Assembly: GCF_900176645.1 (NCBI RefSeq)
Contig: NZ_FXAN01000044.1
Location: forward strand, 1 to 64,000
Direction: 5' to 3'
DNA length: 64,000 nt
DNA from: Burkholderia singularis
GTDB lineage: Bacteria > Pseudomonadota > Gammaproteobacteria > Burkholderiales > Burkholderiaceae
Part shown: in pieces, positions 26,436 through 36,241 of the stretch
Numbering within the stretch: position 1 is the stretch's first letter
Layout of the letters: each line of letters opens with the position of its first letter
Made by a program: the position numbers and the translations under genes
Notes under the pieces: generated by a model
Databases searched by the model: none
What the model saw: the letters and a program-made list of their open reading frames with translations, nothing else
What the model was told of the DNA's origin: nothing

Positions 26436-28894
26436 TTTGCATTACGACACAAGCGACGACGTCGATACGGGGATATGCGTTGAAGCGTACTTACACACGA
26501 ATGACCGGAAGACAAAGGCCGCCGCGCTTGCGCTCGGCAGCATGGGCGGTCGGCCTGGCGTTTGCGGCGGCAACCGGCGCGCGCGCGGATGAGCCGGTGA
26601 CGCTCGCGGATAATTTCAGCCGCGCATTGCCACCCGCATCGGGGGCGGCGAAGCAGGGCACGCTGTACCTGGAGCTCGTCGTCAATGAACTGTCGACGGG
26701 CCGGATCGTTCCAGTTCGCTATCGGGATGGCGCGTATTTCGTGCGCGCGGGCGATCTTGCGCAGGCTTCGGTGCGCACGAACGCCGATCCGGATACGCTG
26801 GTCGATCTCGCGAAACTCGACGGCGTGGAAGTCGAATACGAAAGCGCCGAACAGCGCTTAAAACTCACCGTTCCGGCGGATTGGCTTCCGTCGCAAACGA
26901 TTGGTTCGCGGCGGCTCTATGATCGCACGCCCGCGGCGGTAAATTTCGGCATTCTATTCAATTACGATATTTACACGAGTTCGCCGACCCTCGGCACGAG
27001 CTATACGTCAGCCTGGACCGAAGCGCGCATGTTCGACAAGTGGGGCACGGTGACGACCACAGGCGTTTATCGGCGCGATTACGGCGGCAACGGCGGCATC
27101 GCGAGCAACCGCTATCTGCGTTACGACACCACCTGGCGCTATTCGGACCAGGACCGGATGCTGACCTATACGGCGGGCGACTTGGTCACGGGAGCCCTAT
27201 CGTGGAGCAGCGCGGTGCGATTGGGCGGCGTATCGATCGAGCGCAACTTCAGGGTGCGGCCCGACATCGTGACGTACCCGCTGCCGCAGTTCTCCGGACA
27301 GGCCGCGGTACCCACCGCCGTCGATCTTTTCATCAACGGCAGCAAAACGACGTCGGGACAGGTCAATCCCGGGCCGTTTACGCTGAACAATGTGCCGTTC
27401 ATCAACGGGGCAGGCGAGGCGACTGTCGTGACCACCGATGCGCTCGGCCGTCAGGTTGCGACGACGATACCGTTCTACGTGGCGAATACGCTGCTGCAAA
27501 AAGGATTGTCGGATTATTCGCTATCGGTCGGCGCAATGCGGCGCGATTACGGTATTCGTTCGTTCTCTTATGGAAAGTTCGCCGTGTCCGGTACCGCACG
27601 CTACGGCTTGACCGACTATCTGACGATCGAAGGGCATGCCGAAGGCGGCGAGCGTCTCGCGCTCGGCGGCGTGGGCTTCGATCTCGGTGTTGGCATGTTC
27701 GGCGTGTTCAATTTCGCGGCAACGCAAAGCAGTTTCGCGGGCGCGTCTGGCCAACAGTACGCCTTCGGCTACAGCTATTCGTCGCAGCGTGCGAGCTTGT
27801 CGTTGCAACGAATCCAGCGCACCGGAAATTACGGCGATCTGTCAGTTTACGATTTGCCTTCCGATGTTCGCTATCGGCTCGTGCGCAGCAGCACGCAGGC
27901 GACCGGCGCGTTGAATCTCGGCGCGATCGGCGGCACGCTCGGCGCCGGATATTTCGATGTGCGCGGGATGGACGGCTCGCGCACGCGGATCGCGAATCTG
28001 TCGTATACACGGCCGATTTTCAATCGCGCGACGATTTACGCATCGCTCAACAAGACGATCGGCGAGCGCAGCGTCGCGGCGCAAGTGCAGCTCATTTTGC
28101 CGTTCGGCGACAAGGGCGTCGTGACCGGTTCGGTGGCGCGCGACGAGCGCAACAATTGGAGCGAGCGCGTGCAATACAGCCGCAGCGTGCCAAGTGACGG
28201 TGGTTTCGGCTGGAATCTTGCCTATGGAGGCGGCAATTCGCATTATCAGCAAGCGGACGCGACCTGGCGCAACCGTTACTTCGAGGTGCAGGGCGGTGCT
28301 TACGGATACGGCGGCGGACAATCGTATACGCGCTGGGGCGAGGTGCAGGGCTCGCTGGTTGTGATGGACGGGGCAGTCATGCCCGCGAACCGGGTCGACG
28401 ACGCGTTCGTGCTGATCAGCACGCAAGGCCGCAAGGGCGTGCCGGTGCGCTACGAGAATCAGCTCGTCGGGGCGACGGACGGCAGCGGTCACCTGCTTGT
28501 GCCTTGGGCGCCTTCGTACTATGCCGGCAAGTACGAAATCGATCCATTGGGATTGCCAAGTAATATGCGGGTGCCTGTCGTCGAGCGTCGCGTTGCCGTG
28601 CGCGAACGTGCCGGCGCACTGGTGTCTTTCCCGGTCGAGAAAATCGTATCGGCGCGCATCGCGCTCGTGGATGGCAGCGGCAAGCCGCTCAAGGTCGGCG
28701 CACGCGTGCTGCACGAGGAGAGCGGCCAGACCGCGCTCGTCGGCTGGGGTGGCGAAACTTATTTCGAGGGCTTGTCGGCCGTCAATCATCTGCGCGTGAC
28801 GCTGCCGGGCGGCGGTCAATGCCGGGCAATGTTCGACACAGACGTGAATGCAGCGCAGATGAACCGCGTCGGTCCGCTCGGTTGCAGTGAATAA
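26432..28894 (+). CDS. csuD: Outer-membrane pilus usher (CsuD-like)
   Basis: An 820-residue usher of the archaic (sigma) class. The N-terminal chaperone-binding domain follows a signal peptide (AAWAVGLAFAAATGARA). The central beta-barrel and plug region includes RDYG and FNAxxSF-like blocks; the last 100 residues (GVPVRYENQLVG to GQCRAMF) are the C-terminal plate domain. It forms the outer-membrane pore that assembles the pilus. The start is uncertain: GTG at 26432, TTG at 26480 (preceded by GGGGA) or ATG at 26501; the later ones give a more normal signal peptide. Confidence 0.93.
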   Translation: MICITTQATTSIRGYALKRTYTRMTGRQRPPRLRSAAWAVGLAFAAATGARADEPVTLADNFSRALPPASGAAKQGTLYLELVVNELSTGRIVPVRYRDGAYFVRAGDLAQASVRTNADPDTLVDLAKLDGVEVEYESAEQRLKLTVPADWLPSQTIGSRRLYDRTPAAVNFGILFNYDIYTSSPTLGTSYTSAWTEARMFDKWGTVTTTGVYRRDYGGNGGIASNRYLRYDTTWRYSDQDRMLTYTAGDLVTGALSWSSAVRLGGVSIERNFRVRPDIVTYPLPQFSGQAAVPTAVDLFINGSKTTSGQVNPGPFTLNNVPFINGAGEATVVTTDALGRQVATTIPFYVANTLLQKGLSDYSLSVGAMRRDYGIRSFSYGKFAVSGTARYGLTDYLTIEGHAEGGERLALGGVGFDLGVGMFGVFNFAATQSSFAGASGQQYAFGYSYSSQRASLSLQRIQRTGNYGDLSVYDLPSDVRYRLVRSSTQATGALNLGAIGGTLGAGYFDVRGMDGSRTRIANLSYTRPIFNRATIYASLNKTIGERSVAAQVQLILPFGDKGVVTGSVARDERNNWSERVQYSRSVPSDGGFGWNLAYGGGNSHYQQADATWRNRYFEVQGGAYGYGGGQSYTRWGEVQGSLVVMDGAVMPANRVDDAFVLISTQGRKGVPVRYENQLVGATDGSGHLLVPWAPSYYAGKYEIDPLGLPSNMRVPVVERRVAVRERAGALVSFPVEKIVSARIALVDGSGKPLKVGARVLHEESGQTALVGWGGETYFEGLSAVNHLRVTLPGGGQCRAMFDTDVNAAQMNRVGPLGCSE

Positions 28895-28907
28895 CGATCA
28901 GTTACCG

Positions 28908-29873
28908 ATGAATATGTTTAATAAATTTCTCCGTCACCTCGCAATCTCGATCGTTGCGCTCACCATGCTCGGACCCTTGCGGGCGATCGCGGCAGACTGC
29001 TCGCTCGTCGCCGCGACTCCGGCATCGTTCGGCTCGGTTACGTCGTTCAACGTCGCGAGTCAGCCGCAATCGACGTCGACTACGAACGTCGGCATGACTT
29101 GCCCCGGTGCTTTCCTCGGGCTGATTTCGCTCGGCAACAGAATCAGCGGGACGGTGATGTCGGCGAACGGGCTGAAGCTGGTCAGTTCGACCGGCGATTC
29201 GATTCCCTATTCGCTGTATCAAGACTCTTCATACAGTAAGCAGATTACGTTGGGCACGACCTACGACTGGTATAGCACTCAATGGATCAGCATCGGTGGA
29301 AGCGCGTCGTCGTCTTCGGCGCTGCCGCTTTATTTCCGAACCGCGCCGGGCAGCAACGTCGCCGCGGGGACGTATACGGACACGCTGACGATCAACTGGG
29401 ACTGGCACGTATGCACAGGCATTGCAATCTTGATTTGCCTCGGATGGAGTAATGGCAGCGGCTCGACCGTCGTACCCGTGACGCTGACCGTGACGAACGA
29501 CTGCGTGATCGTCGCGCCGAACGTGAACTTCGGCTCCGCGCCATCGGTCGGGAGTTTCCAAGCCGTCACGGGCAATCTGTCGCTGACCTGCACGAAGGGC
29601 ATGGTCTATACGGTCGGTTTGAGCCCGGGGGCGAATCCGGCCGCGAACGGACGCCGGCAAATGGCCAATGGCACGAACCGATTGCAATACGACATCTATA
29701 GTTCGGGCGGCAGTACTGTATGGGGACAAGCGACGAATCGTGTCGGCAGCGGTACGGCAGCTAACGGCCAGGCCGCGCAGCAGTTTCCCTACACCGCGAA
29801 AATCTATACAGATCAATCGACTCCTGCTGTCGGGACGTATACCGATAGCGTGATCATCGACGTGCGTTATTAG
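28908..29873 (+). CDS. csuE: Pilus tip adhesin with two spore coat U domains (CsuE-like)
   Basis: A protein of about 321 residues with a signal peptide (FLRHLAISIVALTMLGPLRA) and two SCPU-type domains. The first begins at DCSLVAATPASFGSV, the second at DCVIVAPNVNFGSAPSVGSF and ends in YTDSVIIDVRY. Double-domain subunits at the end of csu operons are the tip adhesins (CsuE), whose exposed loops bind surfaces. Possible starts are GTG at 28887 (overlapping the usher stop), ATG at 28908 and ATG at 28914; none has a strong ribosome site, so coupling to the usher is likely. Confidence 0.87.
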   Translation: MNMFNKFLRHLAISIVALTMLGPLRAIAADCSLVAATPASFGSVTSFNVASQPQSTSTTNVGMTCPGAFLGLISLGNRISGTVMSANGLKLVSSTGDSIPYSLYQDSSYSKQITLGTTYDWYSTQWISIGGSASSSSALPLYFRTAPGSNVAAGTYTDTLTINWDWHVCTGIAILICLGWSNGSGSTVVPVTLTVTNDCVIVAPNVNFGSAPSVGSFQAVTGNLSLTCTKGMVYTVGLSPGANPAANGRRQMANGTNRLQYDIYSSGGSTVWGQATNRVGSGTAANGQAAQQFPYTAKIYTDQSTPAVGTYTDSVIIDVRY

Positions 29874-29959
29874 CTTTGGGTACACCGAAGCGGTGATGAA
29901 TGAATGTTCAGTGACCGACGAGATGCGTATTCCGGCCAGGTTCCAGGTGAGATAACAAC

Positions 29960-32056
29960 ATGAGAAGCGACGGCTTTTGCAGGCGCAAATTCTGCCGACG
30001 CATCCTGATGGGCGTCGTGACCGCGCTGCTCGCGGTGTGGACGTCATCGCAGGCTTCGGATCCGATCATGGTGTCCTCGGCGAGCGTGAAAACGCCCTGC
30101 GAGAAAACGTTGCTTCACCCTTGGCTATGGTGGAGCAGCAATGTATTGATCGTACTGTTGTGCTTTGGCTGGACACAGCACAATTTGCGGCGTTTGCGGG
30201 CTTCGTTGAATGCGAGCCGCGGCGCGCTCGCGGTGGCGAGCCACGAACTGCGCGGCCCCGTCGACAGCATGCTCGCGCTCGTCGACGTACTGACGGCTCG
30301 GCCGCCGGCAGCCGAGCAGCAGCGCCTGCTGGGGCTGATGCAGGAGTCCGGGCAATCGCTTGTGCGGGTGTTGAACGATTTGCTCGATCACGCGAATCTC
30401 GAGGCGGGGCAGTTTGCGATCGAACCGGTCCATATCGATCTGCGCGAGCTGACTGACAGCGTGACCGCGCTGCTGGCGGCGCGGGCGCGCCGCAAGGGCT
30501 TGCGTATCGGCTTGCATATCGACGAGGACGTGCCGGCCGTCGTGTTGACGGACGGCAATCGGTTGCGGCAGATTCTCGTCAATCTCATCGGCAATGCCAT
30601 CCGGTATACGGAGCGTGGCAGCGTGTCGGTGCGCTTGAGCGTGACGGACGATTGCGGTGATGCTCTCACCATCGTCGCGGCCGTGGTTGATACGGGCATC
30701 GGGATCGCCGCCGAAGACCTGCCGAAACTTTTCACGCCGTTCGTGCGCGGCACGAGGGCGCGCGATGCGCAGCCGGCCGGATCTGATGCCGAGCAGGGGT
30801 CCGGGCTCGGACTCACGGTCGCACGCAAGCTCGCGCGGCTGCTCGGCGGAGAGGTCACGCTGACGAGCGAGGTGGGGCGCGGCACGGTCGCGACGATGAG
30901 CATCCGTTGCGGGGTCGTTGCGCGCGGCTATCAGCCCGATGCGTTGACGGGGCGCATCTTGGCGATCGATGTCGCCGATGCCGGGCTCGCGGCGGCCCTG
31001 AGCGCATATGCGCGCGCGGCCGGCATGCGGCTCGCGGGGTGTGGCACCCGAGGCGTCGATGCGGTGCTATGCGACGACGCCCGCGTGGCCGCTTGGCCGC
31101 CGTCCATTGGCCGGATCGGCGTGATGATGTCGGCGGCCCCAGAGGAGGAGGCCGAAGGCAGCGCGCCGGTGCGTCTCGATTGCAATCCGCCCGGCTGGCG
31201 CGCGTTCGTCGCGAGCTTGCGCGCGGTGCTCGACGCGCGCGACGTGGTGCGCATACATGCTGCGCCTGCGCGGCCCGCGGCGCTTTCGTATCGGGTGCTG
31301 GTCGTCGACGATCAAGCGATGAACCGTCTCGCGATGCGCTACCGGCTCGACGCATTGGGCCATCATGCGCATTTGTGCAACGGTGGCGACGAAGCGCTGC
31401 GCACGCTCGAGAAGCAGGCGTTCGACATCGTGCTGACCGACTGCCGGATGCCGGGCCTCGACGGCCTGGCGCTTGCCGAATCGATCCGCGCGCATCCGGA
31501 TCCGCGGGTGCGTGCGACACCGGTGGTCGGCATGACGGCGCTGGCATCGCAAAGCGATGCCGCGCGTTGCGTGGATGCCGGCATGGTGAGCTGCATTGGC
31601 AAGCCGGTGACGCTCGAGCGGCTCGAGCGCGCGCTTGTCGAGGCGATCGAACCGGCTCCCGTATTGCGCTTCGATCCGGCGCTGATCGAGCGCAACACCT
31701 TGCTGAAGGTATTCGGTGCATCGCGTGCCGATCTTCCCGCGTTCGAAGCAATTGCGCGCGCATGCCACGATTCGCTCGAGCGCGATCGCGACACGCTGAT
31801 GCGCCATCTTGGAGATGGTCTGTCCGAGCAAACGTTGCGCGCGTGGTGCCACGCGGCGCGTGGTACGTTCAGTCTGTTTGGTCAGGCGCATGTCGACGAA
31901 CTGCTGGACGTATTTCATCAACTGCTCGCAGCCGACGATGCACGCGCGGTGCGCAGCGAGGCGCGGGAAGTGCTGGCGATGGTGGGTTATCTGCTGAGCT
32001 GTGTCGAGTATCCTGCACAGTGGCGCGATGACGATGATTCAAAAGGAGAAAATTGA
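29960..32056 (+). CDS. Hybrid sensor histidine kinase (HK-receiver-Hpt, BvgS/EvgS-like order)
   Basis: A 698-residue kinase. Two hydrophobic segments near residues 15-30 and 56-75 frame only a short periplasmic part, so no large sensor domain is present. The H-box is ALAVASHELRGPVDSM, followed by NLIGNAIRYTERG (N-box) and GSGLGLTVARKLA (G-box). A receiver domain starts at LVVDDQAMNRL with the phosphorylated Asp in VLTDCRMPGLDG. The C terminus is an Hpt domain with the histidine in WCHAARGTFSLFG. This is the four-step phosphorelay layout of BvgS/EvgS. It follows csuE by 86 bases and abuts the response regulator, so it very likely controls the pilus operon. Confidence 0.92.
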   Translation: MRSDGFCRRKFCRRILMGVVTALLAVWTSSQASDPIMVSSASVKTPCEKTLLHPWLWWSSNVLIVLLCFGWTQHNLRRLRASLNASRGALAVASHELRGPVDSMLALVDVLTARPPAAEQQRLLGLMQESGQSLVRVLNDLLDHANLEAGQFAIEPVHIDLRELTDSVTALLAARARRKGLRIGLHIDEDVPAVVLTDGNRLRQILVNLIGNAIRYTERGSVSVRLSVTDDCGDALTIVAAVVDTGIGIAAEDLPKLFTPFVRGTRARDAQPAGSDAEQGSGLGLTVARKLARLLGGEVTLTSEVGRGTVATMSIRCGVVARGYQPDALTGRILAIDVADAGLAAALSAYARAAGMRLAGCGTRGVDAVLCDDARVAAWPPSIGRIGVMMSAAPEEEAEGSAPVRLDCNPPGWRAFVASLRAVLDARDVVRIHAAPARPAALSYRVLVVDDQAMNRLAMRYRLDALGHHAHLCNGGDEALRTLEKQAFDIVLTDCRMPGLDGLALAESIRAHPDPRVRATPVVGMTALASQSDAARCVDAGMVSCIGKPVTLERLERALVEAIEPAPVLRFDPALIERNTLLKVFGASRADLPAFEAIARACHDSLERDRDTLMRHLGDGLSEQTLRAWCHAARGTFSLFGQAHVDELLDVFHQLLAADDARAVRSEAREVLAMVGYLLSCVEYPAQWRDDDDSKGEN

Positions 32057-32689
32057 ATGAGCGTTCAAGTGTTGATCGCGGACGACCATCCGCTCGTGCT
32101 GCTCGGTATTCGCCATGCATTGGCGGAGGGGCTCGACGTGTCGATCGTAGGCGAGGCGCACGATCCGGCCGAATTGTTTGCGTTGCTCGAGTGCACGCAG
32201 TGCGATGTCGTCGTCACCGATTTCGCGATGCCCGACAAGCCGGTCGCCGACGGGCTAGACATGCTGAACGCGATTCGCGAGCGCCATCCGTCGGTTCGTG
32301 TCGTCGTGCTGACGATGCTCGACAATCCGCGCTTGATACAGACGATGCGGCAGGCAGGCGCGCTCGCGGTGCTGAGCAAGCGCGGCGATCTGGACGAGCT
32401 GCCGCGCGCGGTCGCCGTCGCGAGCGAGGGGCGGCCGTATATCGGCCCGCAGGCGGCCGCTACGGCGGGTATCGCGTTGCGCGAAGCGGATGCCATGCGG
32501 CCGTTGAGTCCGCGCGAGGTCGAGGTGGTGCGCCTGTGCGCGGCGGGCATGACGATGACCGCTATCGCACACCGCTGCGGCCGCAGCATCAAAACCGTCA
32601 GTACACACAAGCACAATGCGATGGGCAAGCTCGGCCTGCGCTCCGACGCCGATCTGTTCATGTATGCGTCGGAGAACGGGCTGGTGTAG
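32057..32689 (+). CDS. LuxR/NarL-family response regulator (BvgA/RcsB-like)
   Basis: A 210-residue response regulator. The receiver has the acidic pair in IADDHPLVLLGI and the phosphorylated Asp in VVVTDFAMPDKP. The C-terminal helix-turn-helix runs from LSPREVEVVRLCAAG to SIKTVSTHKHNAMGKLGL. The ATG directly follows the kinase stop (TGAATG) with AAAAGGAG upstream, so the two are translated together. Partner of the hybrid kinase; probable target the csu-type promoter region at 22858-23799. Confidence 0.94.
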   Translation: MSVQVLIADDHPLVLLGIRHALAEGLDVSIVGEAHDPAELFALLECTQCDVVVTDFAMPDKPVADGLDMLNAIRERHPSVRVVVLTMLDNPRLIQTMRQAGALAVLSKRGDLDELPRAVAVASEGRPYIGPQAAATAGIALREADAMRPLSPREVEVVRLCAAGMTMTAIAHRCGRSIKTVSTHKHNAMGKLGLRSDADLFMYASENGLV

Positions 32690-32731
32690 CGGCGTGCCGG
32701 TTTGCGCGCGGCGCCCGCGTTGCCACGCATG

Positions 32732-32755
32732 AAAAAAGGGCGGCCGAAGCCGCCC
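32732..32755 (-). terminator. Rho-independent terminator of acpA
   Basis: On the minus strand: a seven-base GC stem (GGGCGGC/GCCGCCC) closed by a TTCG tetraloop and followed by six T. It lies 29 bases after the acpA stop. UUCG loops make very stable hairpins and are common in intrinsic terminators. On the plus strand it may also stop transcription from the response regulator, though the T run is then missing. Confidence 0.85.
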
Positions 32756-32784
32756 GGTTCAGCGATACAGCCCTGCCGAATCGC

Positions 32785-34362
32785 TCAATTGCCCGTCGAC
32801 AGCGTCAGCGCGTTCGTCAGATCGCCCATCGCCTTGCCGCCGTTTGCGACGAGCGCGGCGTCGCGCTGTTGCAGGCCCGGCAGCGTCGGCAGCGAGAAGC
32901 GCCGCGTGATGAAGCGCAGGATCGATGCGGTGTCGTATTGCGTATGATCGACGAAGCCCTGCTTCGCGAACGGTGAAACGATGATCGCCGGAATTCGCGT
33001 GCCCGGGCCCCAACGGTCGCCCTTCGGCGGGCCGACGTGATCCCAGAAGCCGCCGTTCTCGTCATACGTGACGATGACGACCATATTGTTCCACTGCGGG
33101 CTCTTTTGCAGATGCGAGATGACATCGGCGATGTGCTGGTCGCCCGATGCGACGTCCGTGTAGCCCGGGTGCTCGTTCAGATTGCCCTGCGGCTTGTAGA
33201 ACGTCACTTGCGGCAGTTTGCCCGAATCGATCGCCTGGAGGAAGGCCGCGCCGTTCTGGCCGCCGTCGAGCAGGTGCTGCGCGCGGCTCGCGGTGCCGGG
33301 AGCCTGGTTCGCATAGTAGTTGAACGGCTGGTGGTGCGGCTGGAAGTTCGGCGCCGACAGGTTCGGGCCGTAGATCACGTTCGACTGGCCGCTTTGCGCG
33401 GCTTGCAGTGCCTGGTTCCAGGCGCCGCCGTACCAGGCCCACGAAATGCCGGCGTTGGTCAGCAGATCGCCGATGTTCTGCTGCGTCTGCGGCGGCAGCG
33501 TCGACGGGTTCGACGGATCGGCGAGATTCGGATCGCCGCCCTTCGCGGCCGCGTTGCCGCTCGGCTGGTACGGCGGCTGCATCGTGTTGACCGCATAGAA
33601 GTCAGGCGTGAGGCCGCCCGATTTCACGAACTTCGGCGGGCCCGACAGCGCGGAGGCAGGCGAGTTCGCGGCGGTGGTGAGCGTCACGCCGTCCGGGTTG
33701 ACGACGGAGATCTGGCTGGCGGCCGGGCTCTTGTCGGCGTTCGGGTAGTACGGCGCGCACGCGCAGATCAGATATTGGTGGTTCAGGAACGAGCCGCCGA
33801 ACGCGCCCATGAAGAAGTTGTCGGCGAGCGTGTACTGCTGCGCGAGCTTCCAGAGCGGCAGCTTCGACGGGTCCGGCGTGTAATGGCCCATGACGAGGCC
33901 GCCCGCATCGGACCACGCGGCGAACTTGTCGTTCTTGCCGCCGTCGATCTGCATCTGGTTTTCGTAGAAGCGGTGGACGAGGTCGCGCGTCGTCACGCTC
34001 ATCGGCGTGTTGAAGCCGTTGGGATCGTCGATCGCGAACGGCTGGTTCGGCAGGTTGGCCGTCATCGCTTCCGTGATCGTGGGCGTCACGCCCGTCGCGG
34101 TCAGACCGCCCCAGACCTTCGGCAACGTGGCGAGCTTCGTGCCGTCGCGGTCGAGCTGCGTGGCGGCCGACGCATTCTGCAGGCCGTTGGCGCCCGGGAA
34201 ATTGCCGTACAGGTTGTCGAAGCTGCGGTTTTCCGCGTAAATCACGACGACATTCTTAACCGCCGACAGGCCGGGCGACGTGACGTCGTCTCCACCGCAC
34301 GCGCTCAGCCCGAGGGCAACCGCGAGCGCGATCGGGGTCACGCGAATCCAGTGCTTGTTCAT
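32785..34362 (-). CDS. acpA: Acid phosphatase / phosphoesterase family protein (AcpA)
   Basis: A 525-residue exported phosphoesterase of the phospholipase C/acid phosphatase superfamily. The N terminus is a lipoprotein-type signal with the lipobox LSAC (LALGLSACGG). Metal- and nucleophile-site blocks are VIYAENRSFDNLYG near the start, NHQYLICACAP in the middle and TYDENGGFWDHVGPP near the end. The frame extends to 34512, but the ATG at 34362 gives the signal peptide and has an AGAGAAAG site. It resembles the AcpA acid phosphatase described in the B. pseudomallei group. It hydrolyses phosphate esters in the cell envelope. Single gene with its own terminator. Confidence 0.9.
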   Translation of the reverse strand: MNKHWIRVTPIALAVALGLSACGGDDVTSPGLSAVKNVVVIYAENRSFDNLYGNFPGANGLQNASAATQLDRDGTKLATLPKVWGGLTATGVTPTITEAMTANLPNQPFAIDDPNGFNTPMSVTTRDLVHRFYENQMQIDGGKNDKFAAWSDAGGLVMGHYTPDPSKLPLWKLAQQYTLADNFFMGAFGGSFLNHQYLICACAPYYPNADKSPAASQISVVNPDGVTLTTAANSPASALSGPPKFVKSGGLTPDFYAVNTMQPPYQPSGNAAAKGGDPNLADPSNPSTLPPQTQQNIGDLLTNAGISWAWYGGAWNQALQAAQSGQSNVIYGPNLSAPNFQPHHQPFNYYANQAPGTASRAQHLLDGGQNGAAFLQAIDSGKLPQVTFYKPQGNLNEHPGYTDVASGDQHIADVISHLQKSPQWNNMVVIVTYDENGGFWDHVGPPKGDRWGPGTRIPAIIVSPFAKQGFVDHTQYDTASILRFITRRFSLPTLPGLQQRDAALVANGGKAMGDLTNALTLSTGN

Positions 34363-34607
34363 CTGCTTTCTCTCTTGTCGCGAGGTGAGGGTATTGATGT
34401 GGGGCGGGCTGGCGCGATGAGTCCATCGCAGTGTGTGCATCGCAGCGTCCGGCATGAACGCCGATCGACAGCCGGCGGCCAGAATTGTGTAAGGCGCATT
34501 TGACAACCACATGTTGCGTCGCTTTCTTTATGCTTTCATTTAATGTCATCGAAGCGTCATTTTCATGACATACGCTCGCGCCTTTGTCACTTGCTACTGC
34601 CGAACCG

Positions 34608-35996
34608 ATGATGCGCTATCCGCTGCGATCTGTTTTACCGAGCCGTCGGTTGTTCGCCGCGCTTCGCACGGTGGCCGCAGCCGGGGTGATCGCGGCGGGC
34701 GCCGCGGGGTGCGATGCGAACGGCCCCGCGGCGACGGGCCCGGCCGCGGCGGCGAGCGGGGCGTTAGCCGCCTCGGCCGCCTCGGATGCGCCGGCGGTGC
34801 GCTCCGATGCGCCCGTCGTCGTCGACGGCCAGCCGCAGACACGCGCGCAGGTGTACGAAGGCGTGAAGCAGATGACGGAGCTTGGCCGGCAGATCTTCTT
34901 CGATCCGTCGCTGTCGGGCTCCGGCAAGCTGGCTTGCGCGTCGTGCCATAGCCCGCAGCACGGCTTCAGCGCGCCGAACGCGCTCGCCGCGCAATTCGGC
35001 GGCGACGATATGCGCCAGCAAGGTTTTCGTTCGGTGCCGACGCTGAAGTATCTGCAAGCGGTGCCCAAGTTCAGCGAGCATTACCACGAGTCGGACGACG
35101 AAGGCGACGAGAGCGTCGACGCCGGCCCGACCGGCGGCCTGACCTGGGACGGCCGCGCCGACAGCGGCGCACAACAGGCGCGTGCGCCGCTCACGTCGCC
35201 GTTCGAGATGAACAGCACGCCCGCGAAGGTCGCGCGGGCGGTGCGTGCGGCACCCTACGCGCAGGCGTTTCGCACCGCATTCGGCGCGCAGGTATTCAAC
35301 GACGACGCCGCCACGTTCGCGGCGGTACTCAAGGCGCTCGAGACATTCGAGCAGAAGCCCGAGGTGTTCTATCCGTACACGAGCAAGTACGATGCATATC
35401 TCGCAGGCCATGCGACGCTGACCGATGCCGAGTTGCGCGGCCTCAAGGTGTTCAACGACGAGACGAAGGGCAACTGCGCGAGCTGCCATGTCAGCAAGCG
35501 CGGGCTTGACGGCACGCCGCCGCAGTTCAGCGATTTCGGCCTGATCGCGTTGGGCGTGCCGCGCAACCGCGAGCTTGCGGTGAATCGCAATCCGAAGTTC
35601 TATGATCTCGGCGCGTGCGGGCCGGAGCGTCAGGATTTGAAGGGCCGTGACGAGTTTTGCGGCCTGTTTCGCACGCCGACGCTGCGCAACGTCGTCCTGA
35701 AGAAATCGTTCTTCCACAACGGTATCTATCATTCGCTCGAAGACGTGCTGCGCTTCTATTCGGAGCGCGACACGAATCCGGAGAAGTTCTATCCGGTAAA
35801 GCACGGCGTCGTTCAGAAATTCGACGATCTGCCCAAGCGCTACTGGAAGAATCTGAACGACGAAGCGCCGTTCGACCGCAAACGCGGCGATGCGCCGGTG
35901 CTGACCGACGCGGAAATCCAGGACGTGATCGCGTTCCTCGGTACGTTGACCGACGGCTACGATCCGCATGCGCCAGCCGCGCACGGCGGCCACTGA
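34608..35996 (+). CDS. Di-heme cytochrome c peroxidase / MauG-family lipoprotein
   Basis: A 462-residue periplasmic protein. The signal ends in a lipobox (AAGAAGC), then a low-complexity Ala/Pro-rich linker. Two heme-binding CxxCH motifs are visible: CASCH near residue 109 and CASCH near residue 288. It includes the conserved GRQIFFDPSLSGSGKLACAS block and FFHNGIYHSLEDVLRFY near the end. Members reduce peroxide using electrons from small cytochromes, or catalyse other oxidations (MauG). The ATG at 34608 is preferred over the TTG at 34584, as it gives a proper lipoprotein signal. Confidence 0.92.
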   Translation: MMRYPLRSVLPSRRLFAALRTVAAAGVIAAGAAGCDANGPAATGPAAAASGALAASAASDAPAVRSDAPVVVDGQPQTRAQVYEGVKQMTELGRQIFFDPSLSGSGKLACASCHSPQHGFSAPNALAAQFGGDDMRQQGFRSVPTLKYLQAVPKFSEHYHESDDEGDESVDAGPTGGLTWDGRADSGAQQARAPLTSPFEMNSTPAKVARAVRAAPYAQAFRTAFGAQVFNDDAATFAAVLKALETFEQKPEVFYPYTSKYDAYLAGHATLTDAELRGLKVFNDETKGNCASCHVSKRGLDGTPPQFSDFGLIALGVPRNRELAVNRNPKFYDLGACGPERQDLKGRDEFCGLFRTPTLRNVVLKKSFFHNGIYHSLEDVLRFYSERDTNPEKFYPVKHGVVQKFDDLPKRYWKNLNDEAPFDRKRGDAPVLTDAEIQDVIAFLGTLTDGYDPHAPAAHGGH

Positions 35997-36241
35997 TTCG
36001 ATGCGACGGGGCGCGAATGCAGCGGCGCCCGGCGCAGCGCTCGGATAGGCGGCGCGTGCGGCCGATCGCCACGCGCGCTGCTGGCGCGCGCCGAATGGCG
36101 CGGCGTTGCGCGCCGTCGATAAACGTCACTTCCTGTCAGATCGGTTTCAAATGCGTGTGGTTGCAGTTATCCTTGAGCGCTTGTCCGGCGCGCGGCCGTG
36201 CTCGCACGCCGGCACTCGATCGCTTCCCTAAGGAGAACACC

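Noticed and set aside
33037-34503. 488-codon plus-strand frame over acpA
   Set aside because: Arg/Val-rich shadow of acpA; no ribosome site or domain.
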